Shown in pieces: positions 35,000 through 43,923 of a DNA stretch of 64,000 nucleotides (the stretch's first letter is position 1; every line of letters starts with the position of its first letter). A program made the position numbers and the translations under genes. The notes beneath the pieces were generated by a model. That model was not told the DNA's origin. It did no database searches and was given only the letters and a program-made list of their open reading frames with translations. This DNA comes from CAYNRA01 sp046296415 (GTDB taxonomy: Bacteria > Bacteroidota > Bacteroidia > Cytophagales > Spirosomataceae): the NCBI GenBank assembly GCA_046296415.1, contig JBKBLN010000005.1, positions 1 to 64,000 of the forward strand, written 5' to 3'.

Positions 35000-35154
35000 G
35001 CCTCCATTTCCTTTTCTAGAATATCGTTCATGGCTTGGGCAAAAGACCGCTTAATGCCCTCCCAAGCACCTGCAAAAATAGCGAGGGGTAAAGTCAATGG
35101 AAGAAATAAGATCCATTGGATCAGCATGAAGATATTCATTTTTGGCATGTTCAT
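34996..35154 (-). CDS. Small single-helix membrane protein
   Basis: 52-aa product starting MNMPKMNIFMLIQWI. It has one hydrophobic helix (about residues 8-27) and an amphipathic charged tail ending in ILEKEMEA. A longer reading to 35265 would run through a terminator hairpin, so the shorter start is preferred. Unknown function. It is 3'-overlapped by 4 bp with the convergent rluA-type gene. Coding status is plausible but not certain. Confidence 0.55.
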   Translation of the reverse strand: MNMPKMNIFMLIQWILFLPLTLPLAIFAGAWEGIKRSFAQAMNDILEKEMEA

Positions 35155-35212
35155 AGTGGTTACAGTGGTATTAAATGTCGTTCTAAAATTAAATTTTTCA
35201 TTTATATAATAC

Positions 35213-35243
35213 AAAAAAACGGTCTGTTTGTTTAACAGACCGT
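35213..35243 (-). terminator. Intrinsic terminator after the nagB fusion gene
   Basis: On the minus strand a 10-bp perfect stem (ACGGTCTGTT with AACAGACCGT, 35219-35243) is followed by a run of Ts to 35213, about 50 bp after the NagB/PIG-L stop codon. Confidence 0.9.
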
Positions 35244-35292
35244 AGAAAAATTTGACGAAAGTCAAAAATAGACAGACGAAATTGTTTGTGAA

Positions 35293-37212
35293 TTAAAATC
35301 TCCATCGAACAAAAGCCTCCATCGCTTGATATTCAGCCAAACCTAGTTGATTGTATAGATCGGCTGTGGCTTGATTTCGTTCTTCGGCACGTTGCCAGAA
35401 CTCTCGGGCATCAGAGCCCTGGAAGACGACTCCATCTTTTTGGGATTGGTGTTTAAAAATACCCATTCTTTTTTGCATGACTTGGTCTGGACTCATAGGA
35501 ACTGCCATTTCAATTTCGTGGATGGCCCATTCAGCCCATGCACCGCGATATAACCACACCCAGCAGTCTTTCATGAAGTTTTTATGTTTTAAGCGCTCTA
35601 CGGCCGCCAAAACAGCATCTAGACAAACTTTATGGGTTCCATGTGGATCAGCGAGATCACCAGCCGCATAAATTTGGTGCGGCTTAATTTTTTCAATCAG
35701 GTCCGCTGTGAGGGCAATATCTTCTTCGCTTAACGATTTTTTTTGAATTGTTCCTGTTTCGTAAAACGGCATGGAAAGAAAATGGGCATTTTCGATTGGA
35801 ATACCCACATATCGGCAAGTAGATTTAGCTTCACCTTTACGGATAAGCCCTTTGACATGACGAACTTCATCGATGTCAATCTCGGAGTCACGTTTGTTTT
35901 GTAGGAAGTCTTTGGCTTTTTGGAAGATTTGGATGGAATCTTTGGTTTCCAAACCAAAATGATGGTTGTAATCGACTACAAAATCAATAAATCGTAAGGC
36001 TTCTTCATCTGCTACAGCGATATTTCCAGACGTTTGATAGGCAACATGCACTTCATGACCTTGGTCTACCAAACGCTGGAAGGTTCCTCCCATTGAAATG
36101 ATATCATCATCTGGATGGGGTGAAAAGATGAGACATCTTTTCTTTTCAGGCAAGGCACGCTCGGGACGATGAGTATCATCGGCCTTGGGTTTTCCTCCTG
36201 GCCAACCCGTAATGGTATATTGAAGTTGATTGAATACTTCAATGTTGATTTCATAGGCTTGACCATGGCGAGCAAGAAGATCACTAAGACCATTGTCATT
36301 GTAGTCTTTGTTCGTCAGTTTCAAGACCGGTTTACTGAGGGATAGAGATAAATGGGTGACGGCTTTTTTCACCATATAGGCTGACCATTCGACATCCTCC
36401 ACCAACCAAGGTGTTTTAATCCGTTGCAAATCGGAGGCGGCAGCTTCATCGACGACGAAAAGTGCATTGGGGTGAGTTTGCAAATACGAAGCAGGATTTT
36501 GCTCTGAAACCGAACCTTCCACCGCATCTGCAATTTTCTCTGCCTTTCGTTCTCCCCAAGCAAGCAAAACTACTCGTTTGGCTTGAAGAATTTTTGATAC
36601 GCCCATGGTAATGGCCTTTTTGGGTACTTTGGTTAATTCACCCCCAAAATCCATCGTTGCTGCTACGCGGGTGGAATGATCCAGCATCATAAGACGAGTT
36701 TTTGAGTTGATCAAAGACCCTGGTTCATTAAAACCAATATGTCCATTTCCCCCAATTCCGAGAAGTTGAAAGTCCAATCCACCAAGTTGATCAATTTTAT
36801 GCTCGTATTCCCGACAAAAATCAGCTATTCTCGATTCAGGAAGCGTTCCATCCGGTATGAAATAATGATCCTCCGGGATATCCACATGATCAAATAATTG
36901 CTCGCGCATGAATCTCCAATAAGACTGCACAGCATGTGGATCCATTGGATAATACTCATCTAAGTTGAAGGCAATTACATTTTTAAAGCTAAGACCTTCT
37001 TCTCTATGCATTCGGATTAACTCGGCATAGACGGTTTTGGGAGAGGACCCGGTAGCAAGTCCCAATACACAAGGTAAATTTGCTTTGGCCTTTTCACGAA
37101 TCAAAGCAGCTATCTCCACGGCAACAGATTTAGAAGCTTCTTTCGGGTCACGGTAAATTCGGGTTGGAATTTTCTCGTACGCAATGGGTTCTCGAATGAT
37201 GTGTTTTTCCAT
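35293..37212 (-). CDS. nagB: Glucosamine-6-phosphate deaminase fused to a PIG-L/LmbE deacetylase-like domain
   Basis: 639-aa two-domain protein. Residues about 20-275 are a NagB isomerase-deaminase (LATGSSP near 53, FNLDEYYPM near 82, GIGGNGHIGFNEPGS near 152), converting GlcN-6-P to Fru-6-P and ammonia. Residues about 355-635 are a PIG-L/LmbE domain with the zinc motif SPHPDDD near 364 and a DPHGTH site near 535, as in GlcNAc de-N-acetylases. Such fusions are common in Bacteroidota. The deacetylase half may supply substrate to the deaminase, though this is not shown. It is transcribed divergently from a TonB receptor and ends in a terminator. Confidence 0.93.
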   Translation of the reverse strand: MEKHIIREPIAYEKIPTRIYRDPKEASKSVAVEIAALIREKAKANLPCVLGLATGSSPKTVYAELIRMHREEGLSFKNVIAFNLDEYYPMDPHAVQSYWRFMREQLFDHVDIPEDHYFIPDGTLPESRIADFCREYEHKIDQLGGLDFQLLGIGGNGHIGFNEPGSLINSKTRLMMLDHSTRVAATMDFGGELTKVPKKAITMGVSKILQAKRVVLLAWGERKAEKIADAVEGSVSEQNPASYLQTHPNALFVVDEAAASDLQRIKTPWLVEDVEWSAYMVKKAVTHLSLSLSKPVLKLTNKDYNDNGLSDLLARHGQAYEINIEVFNQLQYTITGWPGGKPKADDTHRPERALPEKKRCLIFSPHPDDDIISMGGTFQRLVDQGHEVHVAYQTSGNIAVADEEALRFIDFVVDYNHHFGLETKDSIQIFQKAKDFLQNKRDSEIDIDEVRHVKGLIRKGEAKSTCRYVGIPIENAHFLSMPFYETGTIQKKSLSEEDIALTADLIEKIKPHQIYAAGDLADPHGTHKVCLDAVLAAVERLKHKNFMKDCWVWLYRGAWAEWAIHEIEMAVPMSPDQVMQKRMGIFKHQSQKDGVVFQGSDAREFWQRAEERNQATADLYNQLGLAEYQAMEAFVRWRF

Positions 37213-37435
37213 TTTTGTCTAGACAAGTTAATTACAGAGCAAAGGTGCAATATTTTAAATAAAAATAAAAAATATATTTATATTATTAATAAATTTTAAA
37301 ATAGATAAAATAAGGAGATCTACTAATGATCCTTGGAATTTACCGTTTATCCATATTTATACCAATGTAGGGTAACGCAAACGTTTGTTTTTACGTTGTT
37401 AACAGAATGAAGTAACTAGGCCAAAGTCAAAAGTA
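37213..37435. promoter_or_regulatory. Divergent control region with CAAACGTTTG palindrome
   Basis: 223 bp, A+T-rich, between the nagB fusion (minus) and the TonB receptor (plus). A CACCTTTG (37240-37247, minus strand) resembles a -7 element for nagB. The palindrome CAAACGTTTG at 37378-37387 lies 49 bp before the receptor start and could be an operator. Both are tentative. Confidence 0.38.
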
Positions 37436-39811
37436 ATGTTACAAAAAAATATAAAAATTATCCTTTTTTTAGGAATTATTTTCTTTTTAAAGCAAGAAGT
37501 ATGGTCACAAAATAAGGTGACTATACAGGGGTATATCCGAGATAAATCAGACGGAGAGGGTTTGATTGGGGCGACTCTACAGCTAAAAGGAACATCCATG
37601 GGTGTACAAACCAACCCCTATGGATACTATTCCCTTACCCTGCCACCGGGTGAGTACGAATGTATAGTTCGATACGTGGGTTATGGTACCCAAACCAAAA
37701 CGCTGAAAATTCAGCAGGATCGAACTATAAATTGGGAATTGGAGCCGGAGGCTAATGTATTGGAGGAGGTTGTTGTCAGGACAGAGGCAGCGGATAGTCA
37801 AGTAAAGAGTTTAGAGATGTCGGTGGCAAAGGTACCGATGTCAACCATACGAAAAATGCCGGCACTTTTGGGTGAGGTAGATGTCATTCGAAGCATCCAG
37901 TTTCTGCCGGGTGTCAGCACAGTAGGTGAGGGTGCTTCTGGATTTAATGTACGAGGAGGGGGGATAGATCAAAATCTGGTTTTACTTGATGAGGCTCCGG
38001 TATACAATTCTTCTCATTTATTTGGCTTCTTTTCCGTTTTTAATCCGGATGCAGTGAAGGATGTCAAGTTGATTAAAGGGGGCATTCCTGCGGCTTATGG
38101 AGGACGAATATCTTCGATTCTTGATGTTCGGATGAAAGAGGGCAATGCGAAAAAATGGGAAGTCAATGGTGGAATTGGAACAATCTTTTCTCGCTTCTCA
38201 ATTGAGGCCCCTTTAGTTAAAGACCGTGGTTCGTTTATTGTAGCCGGAAGGCGGTCCTATATTGATGTTTTGGCCAAGCCCTTTTTAAACAATGATTTAC
38301 GAAATTCTCAATTTTACTTTTATGATTTAACGGCCAAGGCAAATTATAAAATTAATGATAAGAATAATATCTATGCTTCGGGATATTTTGGTCGTGATGT
38401 ATTTGGTTCAGGTTTTGGATTTAATTGGGGAAATGCCACCACGACATTGCGTTGGAATTCTCTTTTTTCAAATAAGCTATTTTTAAATACGACAGTATTC
38501 TATTCGAATTATGATTATTCTTTGGATTCTGATTTATCAGGTACCGACAATCAGGATTCTTTTCGCTGGAAATCAAATATCATCAATTACAGTATAAAGC
38601 CTGATTTCACCTTTTATCCAGCCGCAGGGCACACTGTCACATGGGGAGGACAGTCCATTTATTATGATTTTAGTCCTGGTGAGGCAACGGCGGTTTCGGG
38701 CGGGGAAAGTCGGTCCATTGGTTTGCCCAATAAATATGCCTTGGAAAGCGGACTTTATGCAAATCACGAATATCAAGTTTCTCCGCGATTTTCACTTCAA
38801 TACGGCATTCGATATTCGATGTACCACTATTTAGGACCAGGAACGCGATATACAGTACAACCGAATCGAGAACAACCTGCTGATCGTGGTACCATACTCG
38901 ATCAACAGGAATTTGGACGAGGAGAAGTAATGGAAAGTTATGGAAATTGGGAACCTCGATTCTCCTTTAATTATTCTTTGAGGTCCAACGCTTCTGTCAA
39001 ATTTAGTTACAACCGGATGGCTCAATATGTGCATTTACTTTCCAATACCGCGGCCTCTTCTCCATTAGACGTTTGGACCCCAAGTACCAACACCATCAAG
39101 CCTCAGATAGCGAATCAAATCGCGTTAGGATATTTTCTCAATGTATTTGATAATCAGTGGGAGTTTTCAATTGAAACCTACTACAAACACATGGCAAATC
39201 AAATTGACTATGTGCGCAATGCCGATTTGTTATTAAATCCACTTGTGGAGGCAGACTTACTACGAGGAACAGGAAGAGCGTATGGAAGTGAATTTTATCT
39301 CAAGAAATCGAGAGGAAAGGTAAATGGTTGGTTGAGTTATACATTGGCCAGAACAGAACGGAAGGTTGCGGGATTGAACAATGACCAGTGGTTTCCTAGT
39401 CGAATTGACCGATTACACAATTTATCGGTTGTTGGAATTTTTGAACCCAATGCACGGTGGAATTTTTCGACCAATTTTACCTACACCTCCGGAACACCCG
39501 CTACGTTTCCAACCAATCAATTTATTTTTCAGGGGTATGCATTGCCACACAATGTAGTAGATGCACGAAATAACTACCGAATTCCAGCCTCGCATCGGTT
39601 GGATATTTCGGCCACCAAGAAAAACAAAACGGCCTTGTTTGGACGTGGGAGTAGTGAATGGGTATTTTCAGTATATAATGTGTACAATCGTCGAAACCCA
39701 TTCTCCGTTTATGTGCAACAAAATCCGACCAATCCAGCTCAAACACAAGCGGTACGATTGGCGGTATTTGGATCAATTTTACCTGCCGTGACATATAATT
39801 TCAAGTTCTAA
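37436..39811 (+). CDS. TonB-dependent outer-membrane receptor
   Basis: 791-aa receptor with signal peptide (about residues 1-24). It has a carboxypeptidase-regulatory-like domain (about 28-108, with IRDKSDGEGLIGATLQLKGT), a plug domain (about 125-235, with FNVRGGGIDQNLVLLDEAPV) and a long beta-barrel ending in the aromatic Phe of YNFKF. It imports a ligand across the outer membrane using TonB energy. The ligand is unknown; the partner downstream is a DUF4249 lipoprotein, not SusD. Proximity to the NagB fusion hints at amino-sugar material but is weak evidence. Confidence 0.93.
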   Translation: MLQKNIKIILFLGIIFFLKQEVWSQNKVTIQGYIRDKSDGEGLIGATLQLKGTSMGVQTNPYGYYSLTLPPGEYECIVRYVGYGTQTKTLKIQQDRTINWELEPEANVLEEVVVRTEAADSQVKSLEMSVAKVPMSTIRKMPALLGEVDVIRSIQFLPGVSTVGEGASGFNVRGGGIDQNLVLLDEAPVYNSSHLFGFFSVFNPDAVKDVKLIKGGIPAAYGGRISSILDVRMKEGNAKKWEVNGGIGTIFSRFSIEAPLVKDRGSFIVAGRRSYIDVLAKPFLNNDLRNSQFYFYDLTAKANYKINDKNNIYASGYFGRDVFGSGFGFNWGNATTTLRWNSLFSNKLFLNTTVFYSNYDYSLDSDLSGTDNQDSFRWKSNIINYSIKPDFTFYPAAGHTVTWGGQSIYYDFSPGEATAVSGGESRSIGLPNKYALESGLYANHEYQVSPRFSLQYGIRYSMYHYLGPGTRYTVQPNREQPADRGTILDQQEFGRGEVMESYGNWEPRFSFNYSLRSNASVKFSYNRMAQYVHLLSNTAASSPLDVWTPSTNTIKPQIANQIALGYFLNVFDNQWEFSIETYYKHMANQIDYVRNADLLLNPLVEADLLRGTGRAYGSEFYLKKSRGKVNGWLSYTLARTERKVAGLNNDQWFPSRIDRLHNLSVVGIFEPNARWNFSTNFTYTSGTPATFPTNQFIFQGYALPHNVVDARNNYRIPASHRLDISATKKNKTALFGRGSSEWVFSVYNVYNRRNPFSVYVQQNPTNPAQTQAVRLAVFGSILPAVTYNFKF

Positions 39812-39813
39812 GT

Positions 39814-40710
39814 ATGAAAAAGTTAATTTGGTTCGTATTACCTATTTTGTTGTGGAGTTGTGAGGATGTGATCGATTTTGATTTAGGCGAACCAGGGCCA
39901 TCACAACTCGTGGTAGATGCCATGCTGACCAATCAAGATACGCTGCAAGTGGTTCAATTATCTTTATCGCAACCCTATTTTAGTCGCGCTGGATTAGTTC
40001 CTGCTCAAGGAGCCGAAGTTTTTGTCTTTGCGGATGACAGCACGCGTTACACGTTTACAAACCAAGGCAATGGACGATATGTGTATGATCCCAAAAAAGG
40101 AGGATCATTTGATCGTGTTGGGAGGCAATACGCCTTATATGTTCGCTATCAAAATGAGGAGTATGCAGCTGTAACAAGCCTGCGGCGAGTTCCGAAAATA
40201 GACTCTTTAACGTATACCTTTACGGAATTACCTTTTGCTGTAAACGATTCTTCTGTTCGGTCAGGGTATCTGGCTCAATTTTTTGCTCGAGATCCAGTGG
40301 GTAGAGGCGATACCTATTGGATTCGATTTGCCAAAAATGGGCGCTACGAAAATGCACCAAATCAAATAAATTTAGCGTATGATGCTGGTTTTTCCCCAGG
40401 TTCTCAATCAGATGGATTATTGTTTATCCTACCGATTCGACAGTCGATCAATCGGGGTTTGTATGTAGAGGGGGATCGGATTCGGGTGGATTTACAAGCC
40501 ATTCCCAACGAGGCTTGGTTCTTTCTTTCCTTGGTTCGTCAAGAGTCAGGAAATGGGGGACTTTTTGCTGTACCTTCGAGCAATATACCTACCAATTTAG
40601 TCAATTTAAATGCGGATTCTCCAGCGAAAGCATTAGGATTTTTTGCTATTTCCAATGTCAGTCGATTTGAAACTGTGGTAAAAAAGGAAAACGCACGACC
40701 TAGTCCTTAA
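39814..40710 (+). CDS. DUF4249 lipoprotein, TonB-receptor partner
   Basis: 298-aa lipoprotein with lipobox at Cys16 (LLWSC). It begins EDVIDFDLGEPGPSQLVVDA, typical of DUF4249, and is beta-rich. DUF4249 proteins are encoded directly after a TonB-dependent receptor in many Bacteroidota and probably sit on its outer face like SusD; the ligand is unknown. It starts 2 bp after the receptor, so the two form one operon closed by a strong terminator. Confidence 0.88.
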   Translation: MKKLIWFVLPILLWSCEDVIDFDLGEPGPSQLVVDAMLTNQDTLQVVQLSLSQPYFSRAGLVPAQGAEVFVFADDSTRYTFTNQGNGRYVYDPKKGGSFDRVGRQYALYVRYQNEEYAAVTSLRRVPKIDSLTYTFTELPFAVNDSSVRSGYLAQFFARDPVGRGDTYWIRFAKNGRYENAPNQINLAYDAGFSPGSQSDGLLFILPIRQSINRGLYVEGDRIRVDLQAIPNEAWFFLSLVRQESGNGGLFAVPSSNIPTNLVNLNADSPAKALGFFAISNVSRFETVVKKENARPSP

Positions 40711-40725
40711 GTCGTGCGTTTTTTT
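40690..40725 (+). terminator. Intrinsic terminator after the DUF4249 gene
   Basis: A 10-bp stem (AACGCACGAC at 40690-40699 with GTCGTGCGTT at 40711-40720) and T-run to 40725. The left arm lies in the last codons and the loop holds the stop codon. It also separates the convergent mraY gene. Confidence 0.9.
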
Positions 40726-41929
40726 ATTGAAGTTTCAAGGTAACTATACTTAAAACGGCCAGAACAATGCCAACGATCCAAAAACGGGTCACAATTTTCG
40801 ATTCATGATAGCCCTTTTTCTGGTAGTGATGGTGAAGTGGGGACATCAGGAATAATCGGTTTTTTTGGGCGAATTCGAGTCCATGTTTTTTCTTTTGGTA
40901 TTTGAAATAGGAAACTTGAAGAATCACACTTAAGTTTTCGACGAGGAAAATCCCACACATTACCGGAATTAGTAATTCTTTTCGCAGCGTTAAAGATAAG
41001 GTGGCAATGATGCTGCCTAACATCAAACTTCCGGTATCCCCCATAAATACTTGGGCCGGGTAGGCATTGTACCAGAGAAAACCAATACAAGCACCTACAA
41101 AAGCGGCGCAAAAAACAACGATTTCACCTGAATTCGGAATTAACATGATATTCAGATACTCCGCGAAGACCTTATTTCCAGACAGATAAGCGAATATTGC
41201 TAATGTGAGTCCAATTATTGCCGAGGTACCCGCTGCCAAGCCATCGATTCCATCGGTAATATTGGCCCCGTTGGAAACGGCAGTGATAATAAAAATACAA
41301 ATAAAGACATAGGGAATCCAGGCCAGGGAATCTGGTAGGAAAGAGGAAAGCGTACTGTAGTCTAGTTCGTTATTCTTTAAAAAGGGGAGGGTCGTTGTTA
41401 AAGTTTGTTTGTCTATGTATTGACTGGGTTGGCCCGCCACTTTTTGAAAAATTCGAACACTGACGTTCTCGTTAAAATATAGGGTTAGGCCTACAATCAA
41501 GCCTAAGCCAACCTGCCCAATCACTTTGAATCGACCTTTAAGGCCTTCTTTGTCCTTTTTAAATACTTTGATGTAATCATCCGCAAAACCTATCAGACAA
41601 GTCCATAATGTGGTAGTAATTAACAGAAGAATATAGACGTTGTCGAGACGAGAGAACAAAATCACGGGAATGAGAAGGGAGGCCAAAATGATAAATCCAC
41701 CCATGGTTGGAGTTCCTTTTTTCTCCATTTGGCCAGTTAGACCCAAATCTCGAATACTTTCCCCAATTTGAAGTGTACGAAGAAGATCAATGATTTTTCT
41801 GCCCCAAATGGCTGCGATCAAGAGAGAAAGAATGGTAGCAGCTAGCGACCGAGTCGAGATATACTTAAACGCCCCGGTTCCAGGAATATCTAAAACTTGA
41901 TCGAGGTAGTTGAAGAGGTAGTACAGCAT
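40724..41929 (-). CDS. mraY: Phospho-N-acetylmuramoyl-pentapeptide transferase
   Basis: Integral membrane enzyme making lipid I from UDP-MurNAc-pentapeptide and undecaprenyl phosphate. At 401 aa it is longer than E. coli MraY (360), with an extra loop around residues 150-210, as in other Bacteroidota. Catalytic Asp motifs are FADDYIKVFKKD near residue 114, NGANITDGIDGLAAG near 220 and AQVFMGDTGSLMLG near 293. The His motif SPLHHHYQKKG is near 362. mraY normally sits in the dcw cluster between murF and murD; here none of those genes is adjacent. Confidence 0.97.
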   Translation of the reverse strand: MLYYLFNYLDQVLDIPGTGAFKYISTRSLAATILSLLIAAIWGRKIIDLLRTLQIGESIRDLGLTGQMEKKGTPTMGGFIILASLLIPVILFSRLDNVYILLLITTTLWTCLIGFADDYIKVFKKDKEGLKGRFKVIGQVGLGLIVGLTLYFNENVSVRIFQKVAGQPSQYIDKQTLTTTLPFLKNNELDYSTLSSFLPDSLAWIPYVFICIFIITAVSNGANITDGIDGLAAGTSAIIGLTLAIFAYLSGNKVFAEYLNIMLIPNSGEIVVFCAAFVGACIGFLWYNAYPAQVFMGDTGSLMLGSIIATLSLTLRKELLIPVMCGIFLVENLSVILQVSYFKYQKKKHGLEFAQKNRLFLMSPLHHHYQKKGYHESKIVTRFWIVGIVLAVLSIVTLKLQ

Positions 41930-41978
41930 AGGTCTGAGTATTATAAATGGAAGTCAAAGTTAAAGATGTCTGAGTTAA

Positions 41979-42743
41979 TTACAATTCTTCTACTGACAGT
42001 GAACCTAAATTCTCGAAAAGGGTTTTCCAGTATAATGTAACAAATGGATCATTCTGTTGGCTTGAGGCCAAGGGATTAAAAGGGAGAACCATGACTATAG
42101 AAACTTGATGCAAGGATATATTTTTCCATTTTTCGGCGTCATCTGTCGCCCAGGTCTTTGCTTCTGTTGAGTTGGCTGGTTTTTGTTTGTGAAAATCACG
42201 GCCCATTCGCGTACTTTCGAGCATATCACTAAAGTAATAGGCGGTTATGGCATGTGAATGTGTGGGGAGAGAGTTCAAGATGGTCAGAGAAGATGAAATA
42301 TCGGTCATTTGATTGGAATACGACGTATTTTTCTCTTGGATGAGAGCCATGATTTTCTTTTCAAAATCAAGTTTTTCTTTTCCTAATCGAAGCGAAAAAT
42401 CAAGTTCAGCCGATTCTTTGTCGGTTGGATTCAAGTTTTGGGTATCATCTAACTTAGTTTTAGCTATTAGTTGAAGACTTTTTCCTTTTAGGGTATTTTC
42501 ATGTAGAAAGTAAACATCGATTCGATCGCCCTCTCGTTGAATACCTTCTTGAACTAACAGCCTAACTTGGTCTTGGTATTTTTGTATTTGGTAATTTTCA
42601 TCGTTTGAAAGGCTTGCTGACTTATCGATGAATACAAGGGTATGTCTTGGATCTTCTTTTTGATTATCTGATTCTGACGTTTCAGAGAACTGGCAAGAAT
42701 AGAGAAATCCGAAAAGAAGAGGGAAATAATGAAGTATTTTCAT
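41979..42743 (-). CDS. Lipoprotein with VWA-like domain
   Basis: 254-aa lipoprotein with lipobox at Cys17 (FLYSC). After the anchor, HTLVFIDKSASLSND matches the D-x-S-x-S metal-site motif of von Willebrand A domains. A late TAYYFSDMLESTR looks like the second VWA strand. It would be a surface- or periplasm-exposed adhesion or scaffold domain. Function unknown. It lies 15 bp after yraN on the same strand. Confidence 0.7.
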   Translation of the reverse strand: MKILHYFPLLFGFLYSCQFSETSESDNQKEDPRHTLVFIDKSASLSNDENYQIQKYQDQVRLLVQEGIQREGDRIDVYFLHENTLKGKSLQLIAKTKLDDTQNLNPTDKESAELDFSLRLGKEKLDFEKKIMALIQEKNTSYSNQMTDISSSLTILNSLPTHSHAITAYYFSDMLESTRMGRDFHKQKPANSTEAKTWATDDAEKWKNISLHQVSIVMVLPFNPLASSQQNDPFVTLYWKTLFENLGSLSVEEL

Positions 42744-42758
42744 GCAAATGAAATTGGA

Positions 42759-43103
42759 TTAACAAATATCTTGAAAATGTTCGAGAGACAATTCGGGTTT
42801 TTCCAGAATTGCAATCAAATCGATTCTAATGTCCTCTTGCCATCCTATTTTTTGAATGTAAAATTCGGCTGCACGCTGAATCGCTCTTATTTTTGTTTTG
42901 GACAAGCCCTCTTCTGGAAAACCATAGCGATTGTCATGTCGAAGCCGAACTTCAACAAACACGAGCAAGTTGTTTAATTTGGCTATGATATCTATTTCCA
43001 ATTGACCGAGTTGGACATTGGTATCTACGATTTCATACCCATTTTCAAGTAGGTAGGTTTGGGCGATGGATTCCCCATGGGAGCCCTTTTCTTTTTTGTT
43101 CAT
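42759..43103 (-). CDS. YraN-family (UPF0102) nuclease-like protein
   Basis: 114-aa UPF0102 protein with the restriction-endonuclease-like fold signature: GESIAQTYL near residue 10, QLEIDIIAKLNNLLVFVEVR near 34 (the E-x-D...E-V-K/R core) and ALRKI-like KIRAIQRAAEFY near 71. Members are suspected nucleases, probably linked to DNA uptake or Holliday junctions, without firm function. It is divergent from lipB by about 80 bp. Confidence 0.88.
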   Translation of the reverse strand: MNKKEKGSHGESIAQTYLLENGYEIVDTNVQLGQLEIDIIAKLNNLLVFVEVRLRHDNRYGFPEEGLSKTKIRAIQRAAEFYIQKIGWQEDIRIDLIAILEKPELSLEHFQDIC

Positions 43104-43182
43104 GGCGTTTTTTGGGAAAATTAGTTATAAAGTAGATATCGTCAAAGAATTTAAAATAATTCGTAAAAGTTACCTGAATAGG

Positions 43183-43923
43183 ATGTATATGGAAAGAAAT
43201 AAACAGGTTCAGTTTTTGGATTTAGGCTTACGAGCCTATCAATCGGTATGGGATATTCAAGAAAAGCTATTTGACTCGATTGTTCAGATCAAAGTGTCGA
43301 ACCAAAAAAATGGTGAAAATAGATTGACCCCCAATTTTCTGCTCTTTTGTCAACATCCACCGGTTTATACCTTGGGCAAGAGTGGAAAAATGACTCATTT
43401 ACTATGGACGGAAGAAGACTTAGAACGGCATGGAGTTCAATTTTTTAAAATAAATCGCGGAGGTGACATTACATTTCATGGACCAGGACAATTGGTTGGC
43501 TACCCTATATTGGATTTGGATCACTTTTTTACCGACATACATCGGTATATGCGGTATTTGGAGGAGGCCGTGATCAAAACTTGTGCAGACTATGGGGTTT
43601 TGGCTGGCAGGATTGACGGGTTAACGGGTGTTTGGATAGATTTTGAGGAACAGGTGCGACCTAGGAAAATATGTGCGATGGGGGTGAAGGCAAGTCGATG
43701 GATCACAATGCATGGTTTTGCTTTTAATGTAAATACAGATCTGAGTTATTTTGATCACATCGTTCCGTGCGGTATCGATGATAAGGCGGTCACCTCCTTA
43801 TCCTTGGAGGTTGGTAAACAATTGGATTTAGAGGAAGTTTCGGCTAGAATGAAAGGTCATTTAAGCCAATTATTTGAAATGGAAATCATCCCATTCCAGC
43901 ATGAACATCATTTATTTGGATAA
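43183..43923 (+). CDS. lipB: Lipoyl(octanoyl) transferase
   Basis: Moves octanoate from acyl carrier protein to lipoyl domains of dehydrogenase complexes and GcvH. About 246 aa from ATG at 43183 (ATG at 43189 also possible); a longer ORF to 43066 overlaps yraN and is rejected. Motifs: CQHPPVYTLGKSGK near residue 61, GGDITFHGPGQLVGYPILDL near 92, RKICAMGVKASRW near 161 (catalytic Lys) and PCGIDDKAVTSL near 196 (catalytic Cys). The 3' end overlaps the cysteine desulfurase start by 23 bp. Confidence 0.95.
   Translation: MYMERNKQVQFLDLGLRAYQSVWDIQEKLFDSIVQIKVSNQKNGENRLTPNFLLFCQHPPVYTLGKSGKMTHLLWTEEDLERHGVQFFKINRGGDITFHGPGQLVGYPILDLDHFFTDIHRYMRYLEEAVIKTCADYGVLAGRIDGLTGVWIDFEEQVRPRKICAMGVKASRWITMHGFAFNVNTDLSYFDHIVPCGIDDKAVTSLSLEVGKQLDLEEVSARMKGHLSQLFEMEIIPFQHEHHLFG

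Noticed and set aside
43066..43182. N-terminal extension of lipB
   Set aside because: It overlaps the divergent yraN start and adds residues absent from the family; ATG at 43183 gives normal length.
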